This document shows, piece after piece, positions 53,214 to 62,065 of a stretch of 64,000 bases of DNA. A program made the translations under genes and the position numbers. The stretch is from Bog-532 sp963824545. GTDB taxonomy: Bacteria > Actinomycetota > Actinomycetes > Streptosporangiales > Streptosporangiaceae. Position 1 is the stretch's first letter, and each line of letters starts with the position of its first letter. The notes beneath the pieces were generated by a model. The model saw only the letters and a program-made list of their open reading frames with translations. It did not search any database and was not told where the DNA came from. The stretch is from assembly GCA_963824545.1 (NCBI GenBank), contig CAWGPP010000027.1:62001-126000 (forward strand), in the 5' to 3' direction.

Positions 53214-54746
53214 ATGTGGGAATCGCTGGAGCGGCGGGAGATCAGGCGGCGGGGCAGCCCTGAGCCCGCGGAGCCGGGCGTGCGGCCGCGGCCCGACCTG
53301 CCCGAGGGTCACGACCTGATGCCGGACATCAAGCACATCGTGGTGCTGATGATGGAGAACCACTCCTACGACAACTACCTCGGCACGCTCGGCGGCCGCG
53401 GTGACGGGCTGCCCGATGGCGTGCGGGCGGCCAACCCGCGCGGCGACGGCAGCGCGGTGAAACCGCATCACCTGACGGCGACCACTCAGGTCAAGGGCGA
53501 CCCCGTGCAGAGCTGGAACGCCGCGCACATCCAGTGGGACGGCGGGCGCAACGACGGTTTCGTGCGCAGCGTGGAGCGGCTGGTGCCCGGCGCCGACCCG
53601 GCCCTGCCGATGGGCTACTGGACCGAGCGGGACCTGCCGTTCTACCACGGCCTGGCGCGCACGTTCCCGCTGGCCGACCGGTGGTTCTCGTCCTGCCTGG
53701 GGCCGACGTTCCCGAACCGGCGGTTCATGATCGCGGGGACCGCGCACGGGCTGATCGACGACCTGCCGTGGGACATCCTGGACCTGCCGCCGGCCGGGAC
53801 GATCTTCGACATGCTGACCAGGCAGGGCATCCCGTGGGCCAATTACCACAACGTGCGGCCGGCGAATGTGCTGCTCAAGCGGATGTTCGGCCAGCATGGG
53901 CTGCGGGCGGCGCGCGGGGTGGCGCGGCTGGGCCGGTGGTTCCCGCGGGTCGCGCAGCGCATGCAGGGCAACAAGCAGTTCACCGCGGACCTGTATCCGC
54001 TCGGGATGGCCGGGTGCGTCCGGCATCTGCGGCGGACCGAACAGTTCTTCGCCGACGCGGACGCGGGCACGCTGCCCGCGTTCAGCATCGTCGACCCGGA
54101 CTTCGACGTCTTCTCCGAGGAGAACCCGCAGGACATCCGGAAGGGCGAGAGCTTCGCGGCCGAGGTGATCCGGCATGTGATGCACGGCAAAGGCTGGCCG
54201 CACACCGTGGCGATCTGGGTCTACGACGAGGGCGGCGGCTACTACGACCACGTGCCGCCGCCCGAGGCGATCCCGCCGGACGACGTGCCCGCGCACAACC
54301 CGCTGCTGTCGTCGCCCGGCTGGTTCCGCGCCGCGCTCCGCCCGCTGATCGGCTCGTACCTGGCCAAGGTCGAGGAGCAGGACGCCGGGCCGGCCACGTA
54401 CGACCGGTACGGCTTCCGGGTGCCCGCGGTCATCGTGTCGCCGTACGCGCGGCCCGACTACGTGACCAGCACGGTCTACGACCACACCTCGATACTCAAG
54501 CTGGTCCAGCAGAAGTGGAACCTGCCCGCGCTCACCCGCCGGGACGCGGCGGCCACGTCCCCGCTGGACGCGCTCGACTTCGAGGGCGAGCCGGCCTTCC
54601 TCAAGCCCCCGGGCCTGCCCGCGCCCAGCCTGGAGTGGGGCCACTGGTCCGCGGAACGCGCGGCCCGCTTCGCCCGGGCGCGGCCCCGTTACAACGTTCG
54701 ATCGGCCAACCGGGCGGCAGCGCGTCACGGGAGGAAATCCGGTTGA
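53214..54746 (+). CDS. Phospholipase C/acid phosphatase-like phosphoesterase, copy 2
   Basis: About 510 residues, closely similar to the preceding gene over its full length (shared HIVVLMMENHSYDNYLG, FPLADRWFSSCLGPTFPNRR, YDHTSILKL, LTRRDAAATSPLDA). It carries an extra basic tail of about 35 residues (ERAARFARARPRYNVRSANR). The start may be ATG 53214 or, overlapping the previous stop, ATG 53181; neither has a clear ribosome site. The pair is a tandem duplication, probably co-transcribed. Confidence 0.88.
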   Translation: MWESLERREIRRRGSPEPAEPGVRPRPDLPEGHDLMPDIKHIVVLMMENHSYDNYLGTLGGRGDGLPDGVRAANPRGDGSAVKPHHLTATTQVKGDPVQSWNAAHIQWDGGRNDGFVRSVERLVPGADPALPMGYWTERDLPFYHGLARTFPLADRWFSSCLGPTFPNRRFMIAGTAHGLIDDLPWDILDLPPAGTIFDMLTRQGIPWANYHNVRPANVLLKRMFGQHGLRAARGVARLGRWFPRVAQRMQGNKQFTADLYPLGMAGCVRHLRRTEQFFADADAGTLPAFSIVDPDFDVFSEENPQDIRKGESFAAEVIRHVMHGKGWPHTVAIWVYDEGGGYYDHVPPPEAIPPDDVPAHNPLLSSPGWFRAALRPLIGSYLAKVEEQDAGPATYDRYGFRVPAVIVSPYARPDYVTSTVYDHTSILKLVQQKWNLPALTRRDAAATSPLDALDFEGEPAFLKPPGLPAPSLEWGHWSAERAARFARARPRYNVRSANRAAARHGRKSG

Positions 54747-54777
54747 CCGGCGGCGCGGGCTCCGGTAGGAACGCGGC

Positions 54778-55308
54778 ATGCTGACCGGTGAGGTGGCCGC
54801 CCTGCGGGCCCGGCACGAGAGCGACATCCCGGTCCTGGAGGCCGAGCTGTACGACGACGTGGCCATGCGGAGCCGCAGCGATGCCCGGCCGTGGCGGCCC
54901 ATTCCGCCCGGATCGGCGGCCTCGCCGTTCCGGGTCACCGATCCGCGCGAGGACCCGGCGGCGTTCTCGGTGGTCGAGCTGGCCAGCGAGGAACTGGCCG
55001 GTGCCGCGGTGCTGTGGGGTGTCGACACGCACAGCCGGATGGCCCACATCGGCCTGTCGCTGCGGCCGTCGTTCCGCGGCCGGGGGCTCGGCGTGGACAC
55101 GGTGCGGCTGCTGTGCCGGTATGGGTTCGAGATCCGCGGTATGCACCGGCTGCAGGTCGACACGCTCGCCGACAACGATGCCATGATCCGGGCGGCCACG
55201 CGGGCCGGCTTCACCCGGGAGGGCACGCTGCGGCAGGCGTCCTGGGTGACCGGGGCCTTCGCGGACGAGGTGATCCTGGGGCAGCTGATCTCGGAGTGGC
55301 TGGGCTGA
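54778..55308 (+). CDS. GNAT-family N-acetyltransferase
   Basis: 176 residues. Acetyl-CoA site SFRGRGLGVDTV, followed by YGFEIRGMHRLQVDTLADND and GFTREGTLRQASWVTGAFAD. This matches RimJ/RimL-type acetyltransferases, which modify protein N-termini or small molecules. It follows the phosphoesterase pair by about 30 bases on the same strand. Confidence 0.9.
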   Translation: MLTGEVAALRARHESDIPVLEAELYDDVAMRSRSDARPWRPIPPGSAASPFRVTDPREDPAAFSVVELASEELAGAAVLWGVDTHSRMAHIGLSLRPSFRGRGLGVDTVRLLCRYGFEIRGMHRLQVDTLADNDAMIRAATRAGFTREGTLRQASWVTGAFADEVILGQLISEWLG

Positions 55309-55356
55309 AGCCTCCGCCCCGTTATGGACTCTGCCGGTAAGCGTCGGCACCGCCGC

Positions 55357-56325
55357 TCACGATAGCGGGAACTGCAGCTCAACGGTGATGCCGTCGGACC
55401 GTATCTCGACGTGGACGACGTCGGCGAGCTGCCGGGCGACCCACAGGCCTGCCCCCGACCCGGCGGCCAGATCGGGCGGCTGGAAGCCAGCGGTCGCGAC
55501 GGTCTGCCCCGGCCCACCGGAGTCGACCCGGACGATCACGGCCCCGCTGGCGCGCCAGACCCGGACCCGGCCGGGCATGGTGCCGTGCCGGAACGCGTTG
55601 GCGATGACCTCGCCCCCGGCGACCTCGAGGATCCGGGACTCGCCGGCGGGCAGGCCGAGCCGCTGCGCGACGTCCCCGACCCGGTGGCGCGCCAGCGCGA
55701 GGTCCCCGATCTGGGTGAGCTCCAGTTCCAGGGCGACATGCGGCGGGACCGCGGACACCGGCCCGGGATAGGCGCGCAGGTAGGCGTCCGGCTCCACGTA
55801 GTCGGCACTGCCGGTGGCGAGGCCGCCGGCGCCGAGCACCTGCGGGTGCACGCGGGCGACGTTGGCCAGCACCTCCGGGGTGTAGCGGCGGCGGTCGTAC
55901 AGGCACACCCACGGGTACCCGTAGCCGCCGAACAGCTGGGTAGCGGCCATTTCGGACCGGAGGTAGGCGGCCATCCGGCCGGGCGGCCGGTCGCTCCCGC
56001 CGAGGTCGCTCTCGGTCAGCAGCCGGGTCGCCGCGTCCGCCGCCCGGCGTCCCGCGAGGTAGCCGCGAATCGCCTCGGACGCCCGGCCGAGATGCTGATA
56101 GCTCAGGCCCGGCAGGCCCCAGCGGATCCGGTCCGCGTCGTCGCCGAGCCCCGCGCTGACGATCTTCTCCGCACGATGGGACACGACCGCGACGACGGCT
56201 TCGCCGCCCTCCAGGCCGGCTCGCAGGAACGACAGCACGCGGGAGCGGAGATCCTCGTCCGAGTTGTAGAGGGCGGCGGCATGCCGGGGGCCGGCGGGCC
56301 GGAGGGCGGCGACGGCGGAGGTCAT
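55357..56325 (-). CDS. MEDS sensor domain plus anti-sigma-type HATPase
   Basis: 322 residues. N-terminal MEDS domain (HAAALYNSDEDLRSRVLSFL, EGGEAVVAVVSHRAEK), a linker, then an HATPase fold (SRILEVAGGEVIANAFRHGT, SGGPGQTVATAGFQPPDLAA, GAGLWVARQLADVV) with the N and G boxes. It has no phospho-acceptor His domain, so it likely acts as an anti-sigma/switch kinase rather than a classical histidine kinase. Confidence 0.87.
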   Translation of the reverse strand: MTSAVAALRPAGPRHAAALYNSDEDLRSRVLSFLRAGLEGGEAVVAVVSHRAEKIVSAGLGDDADRIRWGLPGLSYQHLGRASEAIRGYLAGRRAADAATRLLTESDLGGSDRPPGRMAAYLRSEMAATQLFGGYGYPWVCLYDRRRYTPEVLANVARVHPQVLGAGGLATGSADYVEPDAYLRAYPGPVSAVPPHVALELELTQIGDLALARHRVGDVAQRLGLPAGESRILEVAGGEVIANAFRHGTMPGRVRVWRASGAVIVRVDSGGPGQTVATAGFQPPDLAAGSGAGLWVARQLADVVHVEIRSDGITVELQFPLS

Positions 56326-56486
56326 CGGCCGTGCACTCGCACGCGCGATTCCCTCACGATGTCCTCCTTGCCCGCCGGGCCCGATGGGCGGTGAGACGCT
56401 CGCCCTTACCGCACGCTACCCGGGAATGGGTTTCCGACACATCGGACACCTCCGCACGTGTCCCAGCTGGCTGGTCCAGCCGATGT

Positions 56487-56525
56487 GGGCAGCGCTCTCA
56501 GGGAGATTCACTGAGAGCGCTGCCC
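56487..56525 (-). terminator. Perfect 15-bp hairpin after VOC gene
   Basis: GGGCAGCGCTCTCAG (56487-56501) and CTGAGAGCGCTGCCC (56511-56525) pair fully across a nine-base loop. It lies 21 bases past the stop of the minus-strand VOC gene (56546). It lacks a T-tract. Most likely a terminator; a regulator site for the MEDS gene cannot be excluded. Confidence 0.65.
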
Positions 56526-56545
56526 AGATCCGGGGCAACGCGCAC

Positions 56546-56950
56546 TCAGCCGTCCCCGGAGGAGCCTCGCGGATCGCGCCGGAGGGGGTGATCGGCGGGG
56601 ATCTCGACGAGCGCGATGCGGACGCCGTCCGGATCCTCGATCCACATCTCCGTCAGCCCCCACGGCTCGTCGGTGGGCTCCTGAATCACCCGGACGCCGG
56701 CGGCGGCCAGCCGTTCATGCTCGGCGTGGACGTCCCGGACCTGGATCCAGATCATCAGGGACCTTCCCGGAGGATCGGCAGAATGCCCGGACACCTCGAG
56801 AAATCCCGCGCCTAGGAAGAAAACCAGCCCCGGGCTGCCCGGGGAGCCGAACTCCCGGTAGATCGCGAGGCCGAGCACGTCACGGTAGAAACGCTGGCTG
56901 CGATCCAAATCTGTAGGGCGCAACAGGATTCTGCTCGTCAAGACGTCCAC
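56546..56950 (-). CDS. VOC (glyoxalase-like) family protein
   Basis: 134 residues. SRILLRPTDLDRSQRFYRDV opens the first module; WIQVRDVHAEHERLAAAGVR and MWIEDPDGVRIALVEIP close the second, with a metal-type Glu. Enzymatic role unknown. Separated from the HicB-like gene by about 60 bases with the same orientation. Confidence 0.88.
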   Translation of the reverse strand: MDVLTSRILLRPTDLDRSQRFYRDVLGLAIYREFGSPGSPGLVFFLGAGFLEVSGHSADPPGRSLMIWIQVRDVHAEHERLAAAGVRVIQEPTDEPWGLTEMWIEDPDGVRIALVEIPADHPLRRDPRGSSGDG

Positions 56951-57013
56951 ACGACGATCCTGGCATCCACCGGCGCCAGCACCGGCAATCGGGCACTGTG
57001 GTAGCTGCTGACT

Positions 57014-57235
57014 TCAGGCGGCTGGGGCCACGTTTACATCGAAAGTGACCGCCTCAGCGGCGGAGTCGAACTCTTGGGGGTCTCCTTCAAGGGCGAACGC
57101 GATGGCTGACAAACATTCGCCTTCAGCGGCTGCGCGGGAGGATGTCCCGCCGCCGTTGATGTGCACGGCCGGTACGCGGTAGTGCCAGTTCCCAGCCTCC
57201 TCGTCAAAGAACAACTCGACCCTCAGAGCGATCAC
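57014..57235 (-). CDS. Small HicB-like protein
   Basis: 73 residues from GTG 57235, which overlaps the LacI gene stop (GTGA). VIALRVELFFDEEAGNWHYR, VPAVHINGGGTSSRAAAEGE and CLSAIAFALEGDP resemble the partly degraded RNase-H fold of HicB antitoxins. No HicA-like toxin is adjacent, so it could be a solitary HicB-like regulator or a co-opted part of this sugar locus. It is too short to be sure. Confidence 0.5.
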   Translation of the reverse strand: MIALRVELFFDEEAGNWHYRVPAVHINGGGTSSRAAAEGECLSAIAFALEGDPQEFDSAAEAVTFDVNVAPAA

Positions 57236-58290
57236 GGGGGCTGGCGGGGCGGGGGCGGGGCGGTGGTGCCGCGGATGACCAGGTGCGGGGTGAGGACCAC
57301 CTCGCGGGGGTCGGTGCGGCCGCCTTCGAGGCGTTCCACGGCCAGCGCGACCGCGTACGCGGCCTGCTGGCCGGCGTCCTGGCTCACCGTGGTCAGGTCC
57401 ACGTGGGCGAGCCCGGCCAGCATGCTGTCGTCGTAGCCGATCACGGAAACCGCTCCGGGAACGGCCACGCCCTCGCGGGCGAACACGTCCAGGAGCCCGA
57501 CGGCGCACCGGTCGTTGGCCGTGACCACCGCGGTGGGCAGGGCACCGCCGGCCAGCAGAGCCCGGGCCGCCCTCATCCCGGCTTCCTCGGTGTGGTCACC
57601 CGGGATGATCCGGGTCCGCGCGGCCGGGCCCAGGCGGCGCATGGACTGGCGGTAGCCCCGGCGGCGATCGGCGGCGATCGCCCCCTGGCCGCCGTCCACG
57701 AAGGCGATGTCGCGGTGCCCCAGGCCGATGAGGTGGCCGACGGCCTGGGCCACACCCTCGTCGTCGGCGGCGCGGACCACGTCGACGGCGGCGGACTGCA
57801 TCCGGCGGCCGACCACGATGACGGGCCGTTCCTCCCCGAGGCCGGCCAGCCAGCCCACCTGGTGGTCCGGCCCGAGCAGGATCAGCGCCTCGCAGCGGAA
57901 ATCGAGCAGCAGCTCGGCGGCCCGCCGCTCGTCACGGGCGGGCGTCAGCGCGCTGAGCACCAGGTCGTAGCCGAGGTTGGTGGCGGCCGCGTCGATGTGG
58001 GCGACGAGTTCGGCGTGGAAGGTGTTGCGCACGTCCAGCAGCACGCCGAGATGGCGGCTGCGCCGCCGGGCCAGCAGGCTGGCCGTCCGGTCGGCGCGGT
58101 AGCCCAGCTCACGGGCGGCGGCCAGGACGCGGGCCCGGGTCGGCTCGCTCGGGCCCGGCTGGTTCCGCAGCACGAGCGAGACGAGGCCGGGCGACACCCC
58201 GGCCCGCGCGGCAACGTCGGCGAGGCGGGGACGGCGGCCCGCGGCGGCAGGCGGGTCCGCGGCAGGATCGGGAGTACCTTCCGCGTCCAC
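57232..58290 (-). CDS. LacI-family transcriptional repressor
   Basis: 352 residues from GTG 58290 (GGAGGAGG upstream). Helix-turn-helix RLADVAARAGVSPGLVSLVL with hinge LGYRADRTASLLARRRS, then a periplasmic-binding-type sugar domain (LGVLLDVRNTFHAELVAHID, NDRCAVGLLDVFAREGV, VIGYDDSMLAGLAHVDLTTV). It represses the divergent oxidoreductase/isomerase genes, whose promoter carries a fitting palindrome at 58350. The inducer is probably the sugar or polyol degraded here. Confidence 0.92.
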   Translation of the reverse strand: MDAEGTPDPAADPPAAAGRRPRLADVAARAGVSPGLVSLVLRNQPGPSEPTRARVLAAARELGYRADRTASLLARRRSRHLGVLLDVRNTFHAELVAHIDAAATNLGYDLVLSALTPARDERRAAELLLDFRCEALILLGPDHQVGWLAGLGEERPVIVVGRRMQSAAVDVVRAADDEGVAQAVGHLIGLGHRDIAFVDGGQGAIAADRRRGYRQSMRRLGPAARTRIIPGDHTEEAGMRAARALLAGGALPTAVVTANDRCAVGLLDVFAREGVAVPGAVSVIGYDDSMLAGLAHVDLTTVSQDAGQQAAYAVALAVERLEGGRTDPREVVLTPHLVIRGTTAPPPPRQPP

Positions 58291-58314
58291 GGACTTTCGC
58301 CTCCTCCCGGACTA

Positions 58315-58342
58315 TTGACAGGCGTTCCCGGTCCTGGATAAT
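58315..58342 (+). promoter_or_regulatory. Promoter of the oxidoreductase/isomerase genes
   Basis: TTGACA (58315-58320) and GATAAT (58337-58342) are 16 bases apart, close to the sigma-70 consensus. Transcription would begin a few bases before the operator palindrome at 58350, the standard arrangement for LacI-type repression. Confidence 0.72.
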
Positions 58343-58349
58343 AACCGTA

Positions 58350-58363
58350 TTAAAGCGCTTTAA
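58350..58363. promoter_or_regulatory. LacI-type operator palindrome
   Basis: TTAAAGCGCTTTAA is a perfect 14-base palindrome with the central CG typical of LacI/CcpA-family sites. It overlaps the predicted transcription start between the divergent lacI-like and oxidoreductase genes. Confidence 0.78.
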
Positions 58364-58438
58364 ACCCGTTCCGTGGCGAGCGGGCCGGGAGCGGCGGAAC
58401 GAAGGCCCGAAGCGGCCGAACGCAGGCAGAAGGGAGAC

Positions 58439-59107
58439 ATGGTGGGCACTTCACCGATTGGGGTCGCGGTCGTCGGGGCCGGAATGGCGGGGCGGGCGCA
58501 CGCCAACGGTTACCGGGCCGGCTTCAACCCGGACGCCCCAATGAGCTGGCGGTACCGGGGCGGCCCGGGGTCGGGGGCGCTGGCGGACATCGGCACGCAC
58601 GCCGTTGACGTCGGTGAGTTCCTGTGCGGCCCGGTGGAGAGCGTGCGCGGCACCGTGCTGACCACCGTGGTACCGGACCGGCCGCTGCCGCTCGGCACCG
58701 CGGTGGGCCACGCCGGGGGCGTGCCGGTCCCGTATCGCCTATGGGCTGGCCAACGCGCTCGGCTTCGAGGTGTTCTGCCGCGACGGCGCGGCCGCGTTCG
58801 ACCTCGGCCGTGCCAGCGAGTTCACGATCGCCGACCGCACGCCCGAGGGCCCGGTCAACGGCTACCGGCAGGTCCTGCTGGGGCCCGCGCATCCCTACAT
58901 CGCCCGCGGGCTGCCGATGGACTTCCCCAGCGTCGGCCACGGCAGAGCGACTTCTTCACCTACCAGGCGCGGGCCTTCCTGGAGGAGATCGCCGGGCTGG
59001 ACGGGTTGCCCCGCTGCCCCAGCCTGGCCGAGGGAGTACACAACCTGCGCGTCCTGGACGCGGTCGTCGCGTCGGCCCGCCAGGACGGCCGCTCCGTCAC
59101 CGTCTGA
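58439..59107 (+). pseudogene. Gfo/Idh/MocA oxidoreductase with deletions and frameshifts
   Basis: Starts at ATG 58439 (AAGGGAG upstream) with the Rossmann motif IGVAVVGAGMAGRAHANGYR. It then jumps in frame to SGALADIGTHAVDVGEFLCG, which in relatives lies about 130 residues further on. Near 58720 the frame moves to SRIAYGLANALGFEVFCRDG and FDLGRASEFTIADRTPEG, and near 58945 it returns to SDFFTYQARAFLEEIAGLDG and a normal end. One large internal deletion and two frame changes leave no functional enzyme. Start, stop and spacing to the next gene are kept. Confidence 0.82.
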
Positions 59108-59124
59108 CCCCAGGGAGGAACACC

Positions 59125-60126
59125 ATGAAGCTAGGCGCGTACACGGCCTGCCTGCAGGACCGGCCCCTGCGCGAGGCCCTCGGCATCCTGAAGGAGCTGG
59201 GGCTGACCAGTGCCGAGATCAACGCGGGCGGGTTCATCCCCGCGCCGCACCTGCCGGTCAAGGAGATCCTGGCCGGCGGCGGCGCCCGGGAGGCGTACCT
59301 GAACCTGTTCAGCCAGGCCCGGATCAGGCTGACCGGCCTGAACGTCAACGGCAACCCACTGAACCCCGACCCGGAGGTCGGCCCGAAGCACGCCGAGGAC
59401 CTGCGCCAGGCGATCGAGATCGCCGGCCTGCTGGGCGTCAAGCGCGTGGTGGCGATGTCCGGGCTGCCGGCTCCGCACGAGGGCGGCCGGTACCCCTCGT
59501 GGGTCGTCAACCCGTGGGACAGCCAGTACCTGGACGTCCTGGACTACCAGTGGCAGGAGATCGCCATCCCGTTCTGGACGGATATCAACGCGCGGGCCAG
59601 GGACGCCGACGTGAAGGTGTGCATCGAGATGCACCCGCACAACCTCGTGTTCAACCCGGGAACGATGGAGCGGCTGGCCAGCGAGATCAACGCCACCCAC
59701 GTGGGGGCCGAGATGGACCCCAGCCACCTGTTCTGGCAGGGCATCGACCCGGTCGCGGCGATCAGGCGGCTGGGCGGCCTGGTGTACCACGCGGCCGCCA
59801 AGGACACCCGGATCAACGAGCGGAACTGCCGCGTCTACGGCGTCCTGGACGACCGCTTCCGGCGCGTCCCGGCGGACGAGAACCCCGTCGGGCTCGGCGG
59901 CCGGAACACCCTGACGCGGTGGCCCGCGGACTCCTCCTGGGACTTCGTCGCGGTCGGCCGGGGGCATGACGAGGCCTTCTGGGCCGGGTTCCTGGAGGCG
60001 CTGGCCGCGATCGATCCGCACATGGCCGTCAACATCGAGCACGAGGACCAGGAACTGGACCAGATCGAGGGCCTGCGCCTGGCCGCCGACAACCTCAAGT
60101 CAGCCGCCGTTGCCGCCGGCGTTTAA
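59125..60126 (+). CDS. Sugar phosphate isomerase/epimerase (TIM barrel)
   Basis: 333 residues from ATG 59125, behind AGGGAGGAA. Xylose isomerase-like TIM barrel: MKLGAYTACLQDRPLREALG, GLNVNGNPLNPD, IEMHPHNLVFNPGTMERLAS, GAEMDPSHLFWQGIDP and NIEHEDQELD supply the Glu, Asp and His residues that bind the metal. It likely works on the sugar or inositol derivative oxidised by the neighbouring dehydrogenase. Confidence 0.9.
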   Translation: MKLGAYTACLQDRPLREALGILKELGLTSAEINAGGFIPAPHLPVKEILAGGGAREAYLNLFSQARIRLTGLNVNGNPLNPDPEVGPKHAEDLRQAIEIAGLLGVKRVVAMSGLPAPHEGGRYPSWVVNPWDSQYLDVLDYQWQEIAIPFWTDINARARDADVKVCIEMHPHNLVFNPGTMERLASEINATHVGAEMDPSHLFWQGIDPVAAIRRLGGLVYHAAAKDTRINERNCRVYGVLDDRFRRVPADENPVGLGGRNTLTRWPADSSWDFVAVGRGHDEAFWAGFLEALAAIDPHMAVNIEHEDQELDQIEGLRLAADNLKSAAVAAGV

Positions 60127-60138
60127 GGCCCCCTGGAA

Positions 60139-60196
60139 TGTATGCAGAGGCGTCTCTGCCGCGACCCGGGTGTACGCAAAGGCGCCTTTGCGTACA
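60139..60196. repeat. 58-base double-palindrome element, copy 2
   Basis: Same build as the element at 49881: a 26-base half (60139-60164), CCCGGG (60165-60170) and a second 26-base half (60171-60196). Here the right half is a perfect palindrome centred on GGCGCC, with arms TGTACGCAAA/TTTGCGTACA. It lies between two convergent genes, 12 bases past the isomerase stop. Confidence 0.88.
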
Positions 60197-60318
60197 TGGG
60201 GGAAGGGGAAGGCGGGAGCTGAGGGGACGGTGGGGCTGGAGTGAGGAGTGGGGGAGGGAGTGGGGCGCGCGGGTACCGGGCGGAGGCGGGGTGGGGCGGC
60301 CCGATGGGGGGCGGGCGG

Positions 60319-61083
60319 TTACCAGCCGGTGAGGGTGAGGTCGAAGCTGTAGCGGGAGGCACGGTAGATGTGCTTGCCGTGCTCGACCACGCGGCCGTGG
60401 TCGTCGAAGGCGACCCGTTCCATGGTCAGCACCGGCGCTCCCCGCGTCTCGCCCAGCGCGCGGGCCTCGGCGGCGGTGGCGGCGCGGGCCCCGATCGACT
60501 GCCGGGCGATCCGCAGGGTGACGCTGTTCGCGCGAAGCAGGGTGTACAGCCCATGCACCTCCAGATCCTCCTGGGTCAGCGTGAGCAGGCCGGCCGGGAC
60601 GTGGTTGCGCATCAAGGCCAGCGGCTCGGCGCCAGCGAAGCGCAGCCGCTCGAAGACGTACAGGTCGGCGCCCTCGGGTAGGCCCAGGTCCAGCGCGAGC
60701 CCCGCCGAGGCCTCCTCGGTGGCGAAGCTGAGCACCCGGGTGTGCGGATCCCGGCCGGCCTTGGCCAGGTCGTCGTACAGGCTGGTCAGCTCGACCTGAC
60801 GGCGGACCTTGGCGTGCACGACCTGGGTCCCCACGCCGCGTTTGCGGACCAGCAGCCCGCGGTCGACCAGGTACTGGATCGCGCGGCGCATCGTCGGCCG
60901 GGACAGGCCAAGCTGGTCGGCCAGGTCGATCTCGTTCTCAAGCCGTACCCCAGCCGCCAGCTCACCGGACTCGATGAGCTGCTCCATATGCTGGGCCACC
61001 TGGAAATACAGCGGTACCGGGCTGCTGCGGTCCACCTGGATGGGCGGGGCGGGCTGGTTCACGGCTCCCTCTTTCGCGGCCAC
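60319..61083 (-). CDS. GntR/HutC-family regulator with UTRA domain
   Basis: 254 residues. Winged helix (VPLYFQVAQHMEQLIESGEL, ENEIDLADQLGLSRPTMRRA) followed by a UTRA effector domain (LYVFERLRFAGAEPLALMRN to RYSFDLTLTGW). It probably represses the divergent sugar ABC transporter and iolC genes and responds to a sugar or phospho-sugar ligand. Confidence 0.92.
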   Translation of the reverse strand: MAAKEGAVNQPAPPIQVDRSSPVPLYFQVAQHMEQLIESGELAAGVRLENEIDLADQLGLSRPTMRRAIQYLVDRGLLVRKRGVGTQVVHAKVRRQVELTSLYDDLAKAGRDPHTRVLSFATEEASAGLALDLGLPEGADLYVFERLRFAGAEPLALMRNHVPAGLLTLTQEDLEVHGLYTLLRANSVTLRIARQSIGARAATAAEARALGETRGAPVLTMERVAFDDHGRVVEHGKHIYRASRYSFDLTLTGW

Positions 61084-61117
61084 GTGGGGCCCTTCCCATT
61101 ATGACCGCGCTGAGGGG

Positions 61118-61187
61118 TTGACTGAAGATCAGAACGTAAATATGTCAGGACAAACTATTGACGACCCCTGAAACACGGGCGTAAAAA
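61118..61187 (+). promoter_or_regulatory. Candidate promoter and GntR site before the transporter
   Basis: This A/T-rich stretch holds TTGACT (61118-61123) and TTGACG (61158-61163), the latter 18 bases before TAAAAA (61182-61187). Between them TGTCAGGACA (61143-61152) has complementary TGTC/GACA arms and could bind the GntR protein. No consensus is established for this regulator. Confidence 0.45.
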
Positions 61188-61403
61188 TACAGCAACTCAC
61201 CGGTCCCGGACGCGGGGCCAGCCCCTGAGTGCCGGCAAGACGCAACATCTGCTTCCTCAACGTGTCCGAGCTTCCGCCGGCCGGGCACGGCTCGCCCCGG
61301 TCCCCGGCGGCGGTACGGCGCTTTCGGTACCGCGGTCAGCCCGGCACGGGCAGACCGCCAGGACATAGGCACATGGAGCACCAGGGCCACCCACGAGGGC
61401 TCG

Positions 61404-62065
61404 CGGCGGCCAAGGACAATATCACGTACCACTACACCAACAACCAGGACCCCACGTAGCAGGCCCAGCTGATCCAGGACGCGATCAACAGCCACGTGGA
61501 CGGGATCGCGGTCACCGACCCGGACCCGCAGGCGCTGTGCCCGACGATCCTGAAGGCCAAGGCGGCCGGGATCCCGGTCGTCATGTTCAACGCCGGCATC
61601 GGTAACTGGCAGTCCTGCGGCGCGATGGAGTACTTCGGGTCGGACGAGACCGTGGCCGGGACGGCGGCCGGGAAGCGGCTGGCCGCGGCCGGCGCCAAGA
61701 ACGTGCTCTGCGTGCTGCAGGCGCAGGGCCAGGTCCAGCTCGAGGCGCGGTGCGCGGGCGTGAAGGCCGGACTTGGCTCCGAGGGCACGATGACGAAGCT
61801 GTACGTCAACGGCACCGACAACTCCGCGATGCTGTCGACGATGAGCGCCAAGCTCGCCCAGGACAAGAGCGTCGACGCGGTCATCACGCTGGGCGCGCCG
61901 GTCGCCCTGGTCGCCATCTCGGCGATCCAGCAGGGGCACAGCACCGCCAAGCTCTACACCTTCGACACCAACGCCACCTTGATCGCCAAGGTCAAGTCCG
62001 GTGCGGTGCAGTGGGCCGTGGACCAGCAGCCCTACCTGCAGGGGTACGAGGCCTTCGTGGTCGCG
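61404..62065 (+). pseudogene. Sugar ABC transporter binding protein, 5' damaged, fused to permease
   Basis: Periplasmic sugar-binding protein (Peripla_BP_4 type; ribose/inositol-like): DNITYHYTNNQDPT, then an in-frame TAG at 61457, then QAQLIQDAINSHVDGIAVTD, AGIPVVMFNAGI and MSAKLAQDKSVDAVITLGAP. The signal peptide and first strand are missing; a scrambled stretch (61205-61400) precedes. The C-terminal lobe stops at YEAFVVA, where the frame passes directly into the permease. The nonsense codon, lost N-terminus and lost C-terminus together mark it as non-functional. Confidence 0.75.

Noticed and set aside
53205..55517. A 770-codon minus-strand frame over the second phosphoesterase and GNAT genes
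   Set aside because: Product lacks any motif, while the plus-strand genes have full catalytic sets.
57014..57235. HicAB toxin-antitoxin system
   Set aside because: Only a HicB-like frame is present; no HicA-like gene was found on either side.
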